Below, piece after piece: positions 1 to 10,810 of a stretch of DNA of 64,000 nucleotides. The stretch lies in assembly GCA_014155875.1 (NCBI GenBank), contig JACEFZ010014577.1:191001-255000 (forward strand), given 5' to 3'. Source of the stretch: Cepaea nemoralis. Taxonomy: Eukaryota; Mollusca; Gastropoda; Stylommatophora; Helicidae. The notes under the pieces are model-generated. The model saw only the letters and a program-made list of their open reading frames with translations. It had not been told where the DNA came from and did no database searches. Numbering within the stretch: the stretch's first letter is position 1; every line of letters starts with the position of its first letter. Position numbers and translations under genes: made by a program.

Positions 1-70
1 AAACCACATCCTCACATTCCCCTATAAAACCACATCCCCACATCCCCCTATAAAACCACATCCCCACATC
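1..70. repeat. Short tandem repeat at window edge
   Basis: Nearly three copies of a 26-bp unit of the form AAAACCACATCCCCACATCC plus CCCTAT. It is cut by the window start, so the true array may be longer. No coding sense seen. Confidence 0.8.
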
Positions 71-280
71 AGCAGATGGGCACTAGAACATATCTTGGGA
101 AGTAAAGTCGGCCGTACTGATACTGACGCCATCACCCACGAGTGCCGATTGGCAATACAAATATGAGTCTAGCGATATTTGTCCCGTGCAAAATCGGCCA
201 ATTAACACATCTGAAGATGTCAGTACACCAGACAACGAACGTCCAGCCACAAGGTCCAGACTATTGTCGTGTTCCAAACG
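71..280. repeat. Diverged copy of dispersed repeat D
   Basis: The stretch GTAAAGTCGGCC...GCCATCACCCA...GTGCCGATTG...ATACAAATAT aligns by eye with the 155-bp repeat found at 10656 and 18629 (GTAAAGGCGGCC...GCATCACCCAGC...). It is a dispersed repeat of unknown class. About 280-540 holds nothing else recognisable. Confidence 0.45.
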
Positions 281-534
281 TGGTCAGAGACCGAGGCCTG
301 TGGCTGGTTTGTTGCACGGAAATTAGTTGTGGCACTGGAGTAGCGGCACCACATTCTGCAACTTTGACCAGACAGCGAGATCATAATACGTGGTCAAGCT
401 AGACTGGAGCGCCGTGCGGGGAACCAAGGAAGAATAGTCATCAACACAGAACTGATGTTGTCAATCGTTAACGACGAGGGAGACAGTGAGGGGAGGATCT
501 GAGCACTCGTAGTCTAATAGCTCGAGATAATTAT

Positions 535-568
535 TATGATTATTATTGTTGTTGTCGCTTTAATTGTG

Positions 569-631
<63 letters not shown>
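535..631. repeat. (TTA)n microsatellite
   Basis: TTATTATTG/TTA triplets, almost pure from about 570 to 630. It abuts the left end of the mariner remnant. Confidence 0.95.
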
Positions 632-635
632 GCGA

Positions 636-1745
636 TAGAAGTTATTAAGTAAGTCACCAATCGCTGTACAAAAATACCTAAATATGATATCAACTTTAAA
701 CAGTTAATTTTTATACATACATTGTCCCTTTATTTCTCAACATAATTTCCACCAACATTGATGCACTTATCCCATCGTTTTCTCAGTCCTTTCAAACCGG
801 TTGCATAGAACTGCGTGCTCTGTTTTCTAACCCCGTTTTCACTTCACATTCAACGTCGGCGTCATTACCGAAATGTATCCGCCAAGGTGAGTTTTTCAGT
901 GGACCAAAAAAGGTGGAAATCGCTAAGGTCTACGTCGGTGCTGTAAGTCGGGCTTGTCAGAACTTCATTCCTTAGTTGGTTGATTTTCTCCTGAGCTAAT
1001 CAAGCCGTATGTGGTCTGGCATTGTTCTGAGGAAGGCAACACGCCTCTAATCTGCATTCATGGACGTTTTCTTCGAATTGCATCATAAAGCATCGATAGC
1101 AACTCACAGTATAATTCAGAATTCACATTGTCACCTTTCTTCTTCAAAGTGGTTAAAAGCACTCCTTGACGATTCCAGAAACCACTGTCAGCATAACCTT
1201 CCCTGCTGATGACTTAACCTTGAATATTTACACAAGACGAAGAAGGGTGTTTCTATTGCGTTGAAAATGTTTCTACCCAGCTATGCACCGCTTTACGGGA
1301 CAAACAATTGTCAGCTTTAAAAAAAAAGGTCGCTTAAAAGTTGACAGGGTCGACTTCATTGCACCGGGTTTTATCCCATATGGCTCGGTCTCTTTCCTCA
1401 GCGCGGAAAGCGTTGTACCAAGCACGAACTCCGTAGCTCTAGAGACGACCCACAAGAGTCTCCGGAAAATTTAAATCGTGAACCGAAGGACGCGGCCCGG
1501 AATCGAACGCACAACCTTCGGTGCCCGAGTCAAACGGCTTGACCACTTCACCACTGAGACTCCCTGTCAGCATAAACAGTACGTATTTTCATTATGAATG
1601 TCCTTTGCAGGCAGTCCTTTTGCCCCACAAAACGCATAACAGTACGTTGCGCTTTGGTTGTACACTCCGTAAGTGCAGTCGCCATTTTGTTTATGCGCTG
1701 CGCATGTGCATGATTAACCCTAACGCCACCTAACGAACGGGAATA
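636..1745 (-). mobile_element. Mariner-family transposon remnant, split by a SINE
   Basis: Read on the minus strand, the sequence starts near 1685 with a transposase N-terminus (MATALTECT, then a FVGQK segment resembling the mariner helix-turn-helix start). It ends near 745 with a stretch close to WDKCINVGGNYVEK, a hallmark of mariner transposase C-termini. The middle, including much of the DDD/E catalytic domain, is missing or scrambled, and there are stops and frameshifts, so it is dead. A 367-bp SINE interrupts it at 1197-1563. The left end (TTAAGTAAGTCACC) matches the ends of the fold-back element at 6661-7228, so both come from one family. The outer terminal repeat on the right was not identified. 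Confidence 0.8.
1197..1563 (-). mobile_element. tRNA-derived SINE, family A, with 12-bp target duplication
   Basis: On the minus strand the head carries a textbook RNA polymerase III A box (TGGTGAAGTGG, plus positions 1543-1553) and B box (GTTCGATTC, about 1500-1508). A tRNA-unrelated body follows. The insert is flanked by a perfect direct repeat CTGTCAGCATAA at 1185-1196 and 1564-1575, which fixes the element at 367 bp and shows it landed in the mariner copy. The head resembles a tRNA but has no intact cloverleaf, so it is not called as a tRNA gene. Confidence 0.85.
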
Positions 1746-1847
1746 TAAAGTTCTATGTTGCTGTCACCCAATGACACCTGTAGAAAACACAACTACATTT
1801 ACCCTGCCATCCCGACAGAACTGTGTGACGTACTTATTGACTCGCCC

Positions 1848-1898
1848 TCGCATCATCATCATCATCATCATCATTCATCATCCATCCTCATCTCATCA

Positions 1899-1939
<41 letters not shown>

Positions 1940-2214
1940 GTATTACTATTAATATTATTATTGATTCTGACATTATTATTGTTGTTGTTTTTGTTGATGT
2001 TATTATCATTATTGTTGTTGTTTTGGTGATGTTGTTATTTTTATTATTATCATAATTGTATTGTTATTATTATTATAATTATTATTTTTCTCATTACTGC
2101 TGCTGTTTATTTCTGTTGTTGTTGCTGTTGTTTTTATTGTTTCTATTGTTATAATTATTATGTTACTAATGTTGTTATTATTAATATAATTATTATCGTT
2201 AGTGGTGATGGTGC

Positions 2215-2257
<43 letters not shown>

Positions 2258-2265
2258 AATAACAG
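1848..2265. repeat. (CAT)n and (ATT)n triplet-rich block
   Basis: A CAT run at about 1850-1876, then ATT runs at 1896-1940 and 2215-2257, with degenerate GTT/ATT sequence between. Open frames across it (poly-His, Tyr, Asn) are composition artefacts. Confidence 0.9.
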
Positions 2266-2299
2266 TTATAAATAATATCTTCAGTAGCACATTAAGTGA

Positions 2300-3185
2300 C
2301 AATTATTTTAACGTTAGAAATGATTTCAGAAGTGACACTAATGGTGACCTTAAAAGTTGGCGTTAGTGTATTCTTAGAGAGGCCATGTTGATGATGTCAT
2401 ACGCGCAGTGAAACAAGGGTTTCCAGACCTTCGTCGGACTTCCGCTAAGTGAGGGAAGGCACTGGTCACTTATTCCTACGCGTATCCAGGCTCTACAAGA
2501 TGTGACGGTCCCTGCACGTCACTGAACAATGTCCGGTTCCTGCTTCAATATTAGAAATAACATTGCAGGTGGCACTAGTATTGACCATTATATCTGACAA
2601 TATAGTTTAAATTAGAAGTGACCATTAGAAGTGACCATGAAAGTGACATGAGAAGTAACTTAGTAAATGAATCATCATCTTTATGTTCCATGCCGATAAG
2701 CGTGCGCAAGTCATCATTCACCATGTCAACGATCACCAGAGTCTGGGATTAGGTCTGTGTTCTTGTCCTGGCTATGTGACCAGACCAATCATGATATTAT
2801 AAGCATGTGTACAGAATGTAGTTTGCCATCGTTTTCCTTCTTTGTCATAATCATACTAGTCGGTGATCTTAGCCATTGTCGTTATAAATAGATTGTCAAC
2901 CTGAAGTCGTCAAACATGAGACCACAACCAACAACTATTTGTTGACCTCCCCAAGTGTGTCCCTTAGGCTAGCGGAGGGAAAGAGGCACCTTACGTCTTT
3001 CTTTATGGGGGATTACCCTTATACTGCTACCCGAGTCAATAATCAGTAGATTGAATAGAAGTACATTAGAAGTGACCATAAAGGTGGCAATCTAAGTGAC
3101 AATTAGAAGTGACATAGAAGTGAAGTTAAAAGTTACATTATATGTAGCTAGTAGAAAAGATATTAAAAGCGAGTTTAGAGGTAGA
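2300..3185. repeat. Degenerate tandem repeat based on GAAGTGAC
   Basis: Units such as TTAGAAGTGACCAT and AGAAGTGACATT recur irregularly at 2325-2360, 2560-2665 and 3055-3180. The array is split by unrelated DNA at about 2670-3050, part of which is a LINE 3' end. Confidence 0.6.
2670..2785 (-). mobile_element. LINE family C, 3' end fragment
   Basis: ATCATCATCTTTATGTTCCATGCCGATAAGCGTG...GATCACCAGAGTC...GTGTTCTTGTC matches the 3' end of the LINE copies at 31783, 19293 and 56353. The (ATC)n side is the 3' tail, so the copy is on the minus strand. Only about 110 bp remain. Confidence 0.65.
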
Positions 3186-3189
3186 CCTT

Positions 3190-4140
3190 ACATAAGTACC
3201 GCCATTTGGTCAACTCGGCCTCTAGACTTTAATAAAAAGTAAATGACCCTTCACGGACCATGAGGCATATTGGGTACACGGTGCTAGATCCACATTTTAG
3301 ACCACCCGACACTTGATGGATCATACTGTGAATATCACGCCTGTCGCCTTTATTTCCCACTAACTTTCCGTTGTACTAAGCTGTTAAACTGGTTCTACCT
3401 GGGAATCCAGGTTAATGAGGAAACATCCCCGTCGCTTGGAGAACTCGATCACATGACCTCTGATCCAACAGGCACATGTAGCAGCCAATGAGCTTGCACG
3501 GTTCCACCACACGCCATTGATCTACTATATTGCATACCATGACATGTTTACATTGATTTGCCATGTTAAGTTCCATAATGTTACATTTATTTGAGGTGGT
3601 GTGACGTAAGGTTTCCATTTCCAAATAAAGATCAACCAATAAATCATACCGCTCAATTTCCCCATTGCCGTAAGCCTTCTAATGTCCATTTCAAAAACAC
3701 CGATGAGATTTGGGGGCCAAGATACCGACAGACTGGAGAGCTCTGACATGGAAACAATATCCTATCTAAAGTACATGCTTTGCAGGGGTTCATAAATGTC
3801 AATGTGTTGAATATACATGCCAGGAAAATTCAAAGCTACGGACTTCAAACTAAACAAATTTCTATAGTATGTCCACATTTGTTTGCCTTCATTCACGATC
3901 AATTATTTGAAAACTGTCTGTTGCATCGTTATGAAATTTTTCCAGCCGTCTTATATTTACCCCCACCCAAGGAATATGTCTTTGATAGGTCCAAAAACAA
4001 CTTAAATCATTGAAAGCGGCGACATTCCTTTGATGTTTTGCTGAACAACTAGTGATTTCTCGTTAACAAAGTTATTTTTACGGTAATGGGAGACCTGTCA
4101 ATTCTGATGACACACAAAGGCGTATCCGGATTCGTATGGG
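3190..4140. other. No recognisable feature
   Basis: Unique-looking AT-rich sequence. The short open frames here (75 and 77 codons) have no recognisable domain or coding bias. Confidence 0.5.
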
Positions 4141-4149
4141 AGTGGGTGC

Positions 4150-4400
4150 AATGAAAGAACTAGCTTAAAATCGACAGGGTCGGCTGCATTGCACCGGGTT
4201 TTTATCCCATATGGCTCAGTTTCTTTCCGCAGCGCGGAAAGCGTCGCACAAAGCACGAACTCCGTAGTTCCAGCGACGACCCTCGGGAGTCTCCGAAAAA
4301 ATGCACTCGTGAAATGAAGGACGCGGCCCGGAATCGAACATACAACCTTCGGAGCCCGAGTCAGACGGCTTGACCACTTCACCACGGAGATTCCCGAGAG
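4150..4400 (-). mobile_element. SINE family A copy
   Basis: Same head as the copy at 1197-1563. On the minus strand an A box TGGTGAAGTGG (plus about 4374-4384) and a B box GTTCGATTC (about 4330-4338) are present. The body segment GAACTACGGAGTTCGTGCTT and the CCATATGGGATAA motif follow. No clear flanking duplication was found. Confidence 0.8.
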
Positions 4401-4770
4401 GGGTGCAATGTGTAATATTAGTAAAGACAGAGAATTTACAGAGGCACGGGGTAAATAATTTGTAAATTAACAGGAAAGTAGAAGGAATATATTTCTTACC
4501 TTATTTTTCTTGTTTCTTCAGCTGATGCTGATGCTGTAATGTTTAGGGCCTGCAATTCGTCTGAATAGTTGGAGCAAAATATCCCAGTAAGTGTGTACGT
4601 AGATTAAGGTCTGCGATCTGCTCAGACCTTAATCTGTGTCGGACGATTCCAGTAGGTTGATGATTGCTCTCGGTTGCATAAAATTCAATCCATCCTTTCT
4701 CCAATAGTCCTCTTCCTCTTTCAACACATGGTCCTGACGTTTTTTCCAGTAACTTTTATCAATATTTAAT

Positions 4771-5228
<458 letters not shown>

Positions 5229-5229
5229 C

Positions 5230-5686
5230 CCGCCAGATGCCGGGCCTTTTCAGCTAGTTTATTTATATAATCACGTTTCACGAAAGAACCCCCATTTGGA
5301 GATACCCCTGAATCTTCGCGCTGTTTGTTTCAAAACCGAAATCACGTGAAAATTTTAAAAAATGTGAGGACGTGTCTTGGTGAAGCTGTAATACTGTTAA
5401 AATCATGGACGTAATCTCTAAGTCGTAATTAATATACCGCATATAAACTAACTTTGAAATCTGACTGTAAAATCTCCAGAACAACAAATTTTTGTTGGGT
5501 GGACATAATGATAAGGTCTATACTAAATCTCATCATTTTCACCTCGTTGGTTACTGAGATATTGAATTTTATATTGAGGCAACAAAAAACAAAAAACAAA
5601 ACACACACTACTTAACGCACCTGTTCTACATAAAATCTACGTTAGTCTATCATAGTTACAAAATATTGCTTCATAAACACGCACGC
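5230..5686. other. No recognisable feature
   Basis: Non-repetitive sequence between microsatellites. No domain or repeat family recognised. Confidence 0.45.
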
Positions 5687-5687
5687 A

Positions 5688-5740
<53 letters not shown>
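5687..5740. repeat. (CA)n microsatellite
   Basis: CACG then a pure CA run. No open frame of note. Confidence 0.95.
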
Positions 5741-5743
<3 letters not shown>

Positions 5744-5944
5744 TAGAGAAGACATGTATTGGAACCTGCAGACCCACTTTATGTAGAGCTCCGAATTTTG
5801 GACCGACCTCAAGAATGTGGACAGCTATATTAATCCCAGTTCCCAAGCAAGGCGAAGACCATTCTAAAAGCTGCTTGTTCTAAAATAAAGGGCATGAATT
5901 ATCATGCCCGTACAATAAAGCGCATGGAGGCTGGAAGAGACAGG

Positions 5945-6011
5945 CAGACGGCCGGAGAGAGAGAGAGGAGAGAGGAAGAGAGAGAGAGCGAGGAGAGAGA
6001 GAGCGAGAGAT

Positions 6012-6052
<41 letters not shown>

Positions 6053-6063
6053 AGAGAGAACGC

Positions 6064-6148
<85 letters not shown>

Positions 6149-6149
6149 C

Positions 6150-6235
<86 letters not shown>

Positions 6236-6263
6236 CGAAAGAGATAGAAGAGAGAGAGAACGC

Positions 6264-6294
<31 letters not shown>

Positions 6295-6342
6295 CGAAAG
6301 AGAGAGAGAGAGAGAACGCGAGAGATAGAGAGAGAGAGAGAT

Positions 6343-6383
<41 letters not shown>

Positions 6384-6384
6384 T
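5945..6384. repeat. Long (GA)n array with ordered interruptions
   Basis: About 440 bp of GA dinucleotides broken by recurring GAACGCGAGAGATAGAG and GATAGATAGATAGAG cassettes. The interruptions repeat at near-regular spacing, so the array grew by duplicating longer cassettes as well as by slippage. Confidence 0.9.
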
Positions 6385-6465
6385 TGCATTATTAGCTAAG
6401 GGGTACCGAAGACATTCTGCCAGGGAGAACCATCTGTTGAAATAATGAATTCGGACCTACACAGA

Positions 6466-6499
<34 letters not shown>

Positions 6500-6521
6500 G
6501 CGCGCGCGCACACACACACAG

Positions 6522-6580
<59 letters not shown>

Positions 6581-6587
6581 GAGAGTA
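6466..6587. repeat. (CA)n-(CG)n-(GA)n compound microsatellite
   Basis: CA run at 6467-6496, a CGCGCG block near 6498-6509, CA again, then GA from about 6521. Confidence 0.95.
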
Positions 6588-6660
6588 TTTAATTAGTTCT
6601 CTCACACGAGCGTCACATGTGTAATTTTGTCATACCGTATTGTGGCGTCTACGGGGAGAA

Positions 6661-7228
6661 GTCATTAAGTAAGTCACAATTGGCTGTAGAAAAATAACTA
6701 ACTAAGATAACAACTTGAAACCAGTTTATTTTTATACATACATTGTCTCTTATTTCTCATCATAATTTCCACCAACATTGATGCACTTGTCCCATCGTTT
6801 TATCAGTCCTCCCAACCGGCAGCATAGAAATGCGTGCTCTGTTTTCTAAACCACGTTTTCACTTCACATTCGACTTCGGCCTCATTCGCGAAATTTCTCC
6901 GGGCAAGGTGGGTTTTTAGTGGACCAAAACGGTGGAAATCGCAAGTGTGTAAGTTGGGGCTGTAAGGTTTATGTTCCAGAACATTTCGTGAATGACGCCG
7001 AAGTTGAATGTGAAGTGAAAATGTGGTTTAGAAAACAGAGCACTCAGTTTCTATGAAGCTGGTTTGGGAGGACTGATAAAACGATGGATAAGTGCATCAA
7101 TGTTGGTGGAAATTATGTTGTGAAATAAAGGGACAGTGTATGTATAAATATAAACTGGATTCAAGTTGTTATCATATTTAGTTATTTTTCTACAGCCATT
7201 TGTGACTTACTTTATTAACTTACCCTTG
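6661..7228. mobile_element. Fold-back element made of two mariner ends
   Basis: The left arm (about 6661-6898) and right arm (about 6976-7228) are inverted copies of the same mariner 3' end. Both contain the terminal GTAAGTCAC sequence, the AACATTGATGCACTT segment that encodes the conserved mariner C-terminus, and GTTTTCTAAACCACG/CGTGGTTTAG-type sequence. About 77 bp of single-copy mariner sequence forms the loop. It encodes no transposase. If it moves, it depends on a transposase supplied by a mariner related to 636-1745. Confidence 0.8.
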
Positions 7229-7680
7229 TATTTGTGCAGGAACACGATAATGAATGTATTTTATTTGTTATTGTTTTAGTTGTTCTCCCTGCTTTCTGAC
7301 CGACACAGCAGTACTGACTTAACGTTACGATTGAATATTCCATCTTTGGAGCTCTAGATTCGATTTCGTACAACTTCCACGCATTTCCTAGTGCTACAAA
7401 AATGATTTGTGCCTTTTGTATTCTTCTACTGAAGTGGCTATCAGTTTCCCCATTTGTGCCTACCTAGAAAAATGTTTGATCCCGTCTCCTGGCGTGAGAT
7501 TTCACGTAAGAAAATCCTGTTATTTTTTTTTTTTTTAGTTTGGGCTCGCTCGCTTTGAACTCAAGCGTAGTCCAATCACACTACTTGTAATAGCACTAGA
7601 CTGAGTTTTGCGCATGGATAAGCTTTCCCAAATACCAGTGTCCCTCACCATCAGCCGAACCCACTCCGACTTCAGAGGTA

Positions 7681-8566
7681 CTGGAAGGCCCAGCTAGACG
7701 TCGCTTCGCTATACATCGTTTCGCTATAACGTCGTTGTCACACAGGGGACCAACTTCTCTTTACATCGCTACGTTTTGCCATAACATCGTTTTGAGGCAG
7801 GCGATCGGGCTGTTGATATCGGTAAATTCCATGGGTTACCTCCAACCACGGTAGGATAATTCATGCAGGTGTTGACAAAATCAAAAAGCGTGCTGAAAAC
7901 GTAACCCCTATGGATGCTTCCAAGATCACTCGTACCAGACGTACTTTTATGGAGAACATGGACGCACTATTGGCCGTCTGGATTGAAGACCAGAACCAAC
8001 GGAATATGCACGTGAGCAAGATGGTTATCCAAGAGAAAGCAAAGTCTCTCTATGAAGATCTAGCTAAGAAAGCGGGTGAGAGCAGTACTAGTAGTGCTGA
8101 TGATAGTTTTGGAGCGAGTCGTGGTTGGTTTGAGCGCTTTAAGAAGCGTTCACACCTGCACAACATTCAGACAACAGGTGAAGCGGCGAGTGCTGATACT
8201 GCAGCTGCAGAGCGTTTCCCTGCAGAGTTAAAGGCCATGATTGAGGAGGGTGGTTACTGTGCAGCAGACATTGGACAAATTTTTTGTTCAAGCAGAGAAG
8301 AGCCAGGAAAAGAGGCAGGAAGAGGTTACAGTTTCATCCTCAGATGAAGAGGCAGAATTTAATGCCTCTACGTCCCAATAACTCTACCATTCGCCCTCCA
8401 ACCCACCTCTATTTAGCCAATAAATATCAACAACCATCAAAATAAACATTACATAATACACTGCATTTCATTTAATTCTATGGGAAATAGTGTTTCGCTA
8501 TACGTCGTTTCATTTAAAGTCGCGTTTTCCAAGAACGTAACTCCGACGTTAACGGGGGGCTTCCAG
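7681..8566 (+). mobile_element. Tigger/pogo-like DNA transposon with TA duplication
   Basis: The 886-bp element begins CTGGAAGGCC and ends GGGGGCTTCCAG, so it has short terminal inverted repeats, and TA lies on each side (7679-7680 and 8567-8568). TA duplication is the rule in Tc1/mariner/pogo elements. Inner sub-terminal repeats TTCGCTATA...CGT occur at both ends. The empty target at about 61511 confirms both boundaries. It contains one partial transposase frame (7910-8347) and no DDE domain, so it is an internally deleted, non-autonomous copy. Confidence 0.88.
7910..8347 (+). pseudogene. Tigger/CENP-B-like DNA-binding domain, truncated transposase
   Basis: A 145-codon frame with the layout of a CENP-B-type helix-turn-helix as found in Tigger/pogo transposases. 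Residues about 18-60 carry LLAVWIEDQNQRN and KMVIQEKAKSLYEDL, and about 70-80 have SRGWFERFKKR, the classic ASxGWLxRFKxRH-type motif. The N-terminal HTH expected in a full transposase is largely missing (only a VDKIKKRAENV-like tail lies upstream, out of the called frame), and the catalytic DDE domain is deleted. The protein ends in unrelated sequence after residue about 125. If translated it could bind transposon ends but not cut. Family assignment is firm; function is doubtful. Confidence 0.8.
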
Positions 8567-8739
8567 TACTTGTAATTTTACGTCCCCAAATCAAGGACGA
8601 GCAGTCAACATTTTAGTCCAACTGTCCGGTGTAGGGGTCGAACCCCTTGCTAGATTGAGTCCCATTATCTTTGCATATCAGTAACATTTCTATTTAAATT
8701 TACAACCACTAGAACATAGAAAGAACAATAACATCTTAC

Positions 8740-8865
8740 ACAACGACGTGGCCTGCAAACGATGGATTGAAAGCCGGCTCCCGGGGCATCATCTCCAGCG
8801 GAACCTGCCATGCACATGCCAGATCCCTTGTCTACAACAAGAACAGCAACATCGTAGTCACACAT
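8740..8865 (-). pseudogene. Actin N-terminal exon-like sequence, diverged
   Basis: From an ATG at 8865 the minus strand encodes [16 protein letters not shown], then [18 protein letters not shown] and CRPR. This tracks the actin N-terminus ([37 protein letters not shown]). The reading frame is open, but several near-invariant residues are changed: Asn to Lys in DNGSG, Phe to Ser, Arg to Gly, Pro to Gln, Gly to Cys. After codon 42 a possible splice donor GTAAGA appears, close to a known actin intron position near codon 41. No further actin exon was seen in the window. It is either a decayed exon fragment carried to this site or an actin-related pseudogene; the substitutions make a working actin unlikely. 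Confidence 0.7.
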
Positions 8866-8954
8866 GATGATGGTTGGTTCGCGAATGTAGAACAAGAAGG
8901 CTTAATGTAAAACGTCTGGATTAGCTCTTCTCAGATACTCCGATCTTTGAATGA

Positions 8955-9325
8955 TACGATAACTTCTAGATCTGATCGTTAAATAGACGATGATCAAGTG
9001 ACTTGACTACACATTACCATTGCCTTGTAAGGTATATGCCATAACTTTAGCCCATATAAGGAAATGCACAGCTAGGGTGGACATAGCTGGTTGTAGTACC
9101 GATCGGTAGATTTTCTCAGCATGATGCAAGTCTTCCAAATGTTACGTGTGTTTGTTTTTTTTTTGGTTTAAAAACCCGCCCCCTTATGAAGCCCCTTTAC
9201 TGTGCCTCTTGACGCAACAGCCTCTCTGTATCATAGCACGTCATGGCCCTTGCTGGTTGAACGCGTTAGATTTCAACCGTCTTTTCTTTTGCCTGCTGTG
9301 GTTTGTGAGCGCATTGAAGGTGACA
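8955..9325 (-). repeat. Dispersed repeat E, copy 1
   Basis: The inverse complement of 20450-20690 by eye. Shared segments are TTTTGCCTGCTGTGGTTTGTGAGCGCATTG, CATATAAGGAA, CTTGTAAGGTATATGCCATAACTT and GATCGTTAAA. This copy has about 130 bp of extra sequence near 9110-9280. Class unknown. Confidence 0.65.
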
Positions 9326-9484
9326 TTATTCAATATGCTTTACTTCGCATATGAAAAAATCGGGCCTTAATAAATTTCCAATCGTCATTTTTGTAAGCGT
9401 TCGAATATTTAACATAATGCTCTTTACAGCCAACTTGCACACCTGTATGCCATTATTATTAGTATTACTATTTTTCTTTTAAAT

Positions 9485-9735
9485 GTTGCATATCGCTTGC
9501 AGGACTTTGCAGTCAACACCAGCATATTTCAGCTGCTGTTGATGTACCAGGCAAGTTTTATGTTCAGTAATTTGTCATTGCTTTCTGAACGACCGGCTCA
9601 CGACCGCTCCCCGTTAGTTACCAGCGCGGCGCAATTCCTTGCTGAATCTCTCGCAGCTGTTTTCCACACGTGGATATACAGAATTACGAACAACGTCGTT
9701 AACTCCCTGGCCAGTGAGACCGCCATGCCATGAAT
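9485..9735 (-). mobile_element. SINE family B copy
   Basis: Contains the family body GGACTTTGCAGTCAACACCAGCAT, GTCATTGCTTTCTGAACGACCGGCTC and a tRNA-like head on the right (minus strand), with an A-box-like TGGCCAGGGAG. The B box is decayed. Six other copies lie in the window. Confidence 0.75.
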
Positions 9736-9845
9736 ACACTATAAATAAAAATGTTTACAACTTTCAGGAGAAGAGTTTCTAGAAACTTGAAACAAGCTAT
9801 ACATGATAAAACGGAAAGACAATTAGCAGATTGAGTAACAGAACA

Positions 9846-9945
9846 GCTAAAGCTACGGAGTTCGTGCTTTGTGCGAAGCTTTCCGCGCTGCGGAAAGAGA
9901 CTGAGCCATATGGGATAAGAACCCGGTGCAATGAAGTCGTATCAG
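9846..9945 (+). mobile_element. SINE family A, body fragment
   Basis: AGCTACGGAGTTCGTGCTTTGTGCGAA through CCATATGGGATAAGAACCCGGTGCAATGAAGTCG matches the body of the copies at 1197 and 4150, in opposite orientation. The tRNA-like head is absent. Confidence 0.75.
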
Positions 9946-9949
9946 TGAG

Positions 9950-10655
9950 GTGCCAAACAACTTACATAGGTGGACGGCAATAAAACAGCCTGGTCCACGA
10001 TTTTTCAATTACTCATAAATTACGGTCGTAAAGGTAATACAAGAACAGAATTTCATGTACTGTATTCCGCGAACAATAAACTATTGCTTAGATATAGTGA
10101 GGTCATAGCAATTAGTCAGTAACCGATAGTTTTGTGCAAGCATAAAAGAGTTCGATTTCAATGTGAAATTATCGAGGGGATACCAAATACTCCACACTCG
10201 AGCAATACCCGTAACTATGTGTTGTAAATATTTCAGCTCAAGTATTATTCATTTATTCACTTAATGTGATATATAACTCTGCAGTATGCACCTGATGGGC
10301 TTGACCAAACTTCCTTGTGTCTATCTTTTACCACAACCACCACCACCACCTCCAGTCTATACTCAAGCTTTCGTGTAAAACTTCTCTTTTTAAAAACTCA
10401 TCAACAAATTCGCTTGTATTGATTTATGATCATAGATAGAAGTAGACACAATAAACAACATAAAAATTGAAAGCTATAGTTCCATACCGGGTCTCAAACC
10501 TATCACCTCCAAATGACGACAGCACTCGACTGCAGAAAATAAATGTTTTACGATGCATGACCAACTGGTGGTTTCTCTAACTCTCTACTTCATTCTCTTC
10601 TTCCATGAGTGCTAATCAATGATTTTGTCAAGAACTTTGTCATGTTGTGGGGGAC
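9950..10655. other. No recognisable feature
   Basis: AT-rich sequence with no recognised domain. A short ACC-triplet run lies at about 10330-10350. Confidence 0.45.
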
Positions 10656-10810
10656 AAGGCACCCAGGTAGACCAAGCTACAACACGTACCAGGAAATACC
10701 TTAAGACGTAAAGGCGGCCAGAGTGACACTAATTGCATCACCCAGCAAGCGTCGATTGTTCTATACAAATGTTGGCCAACACCATTTGCATGTGCGCCTT
10801 AAGACGTGTC
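10656..10810. repeat. Dispersed repeat D, left flank of LTR element 1
   Basis: 155 bp from AAGGCACCCAGG to AAGACGTGTC. An almost identical copy (18629-18784) follows the right-hand LTR of the same element. It is far too long for a target-site duplication. Confidence 0.85.

Larger units (their letters stand above)
7535..8665. repeat. Dispersed repeat H, carrying a Tigger insertion
   Basis: Flanks at 7535-7680 and 8567-8665 match, in order, the uninterrupted copy at 61365-61600 (shared strings include CTTTGAACTCAAGC/CTTTGAATCCAAGC, ACGTCCCCAA, AAGGACGAG and GTCAACATTTTAGTCCAACT). The break lies exactly at the TA of GAGGTACTTG. Confidence 0.8.

Noticed and set aside
1490..1563. tRNA gene
   Set aside because: A and B boxes fit, but there is no full cloverleaf and the sequence recurs with a long common body, so it is a SINE head.
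5880..6389. 169-codon Ser-Leu repeat frame
   Set aside because: Translation of the (GA)n tract on the other strand.
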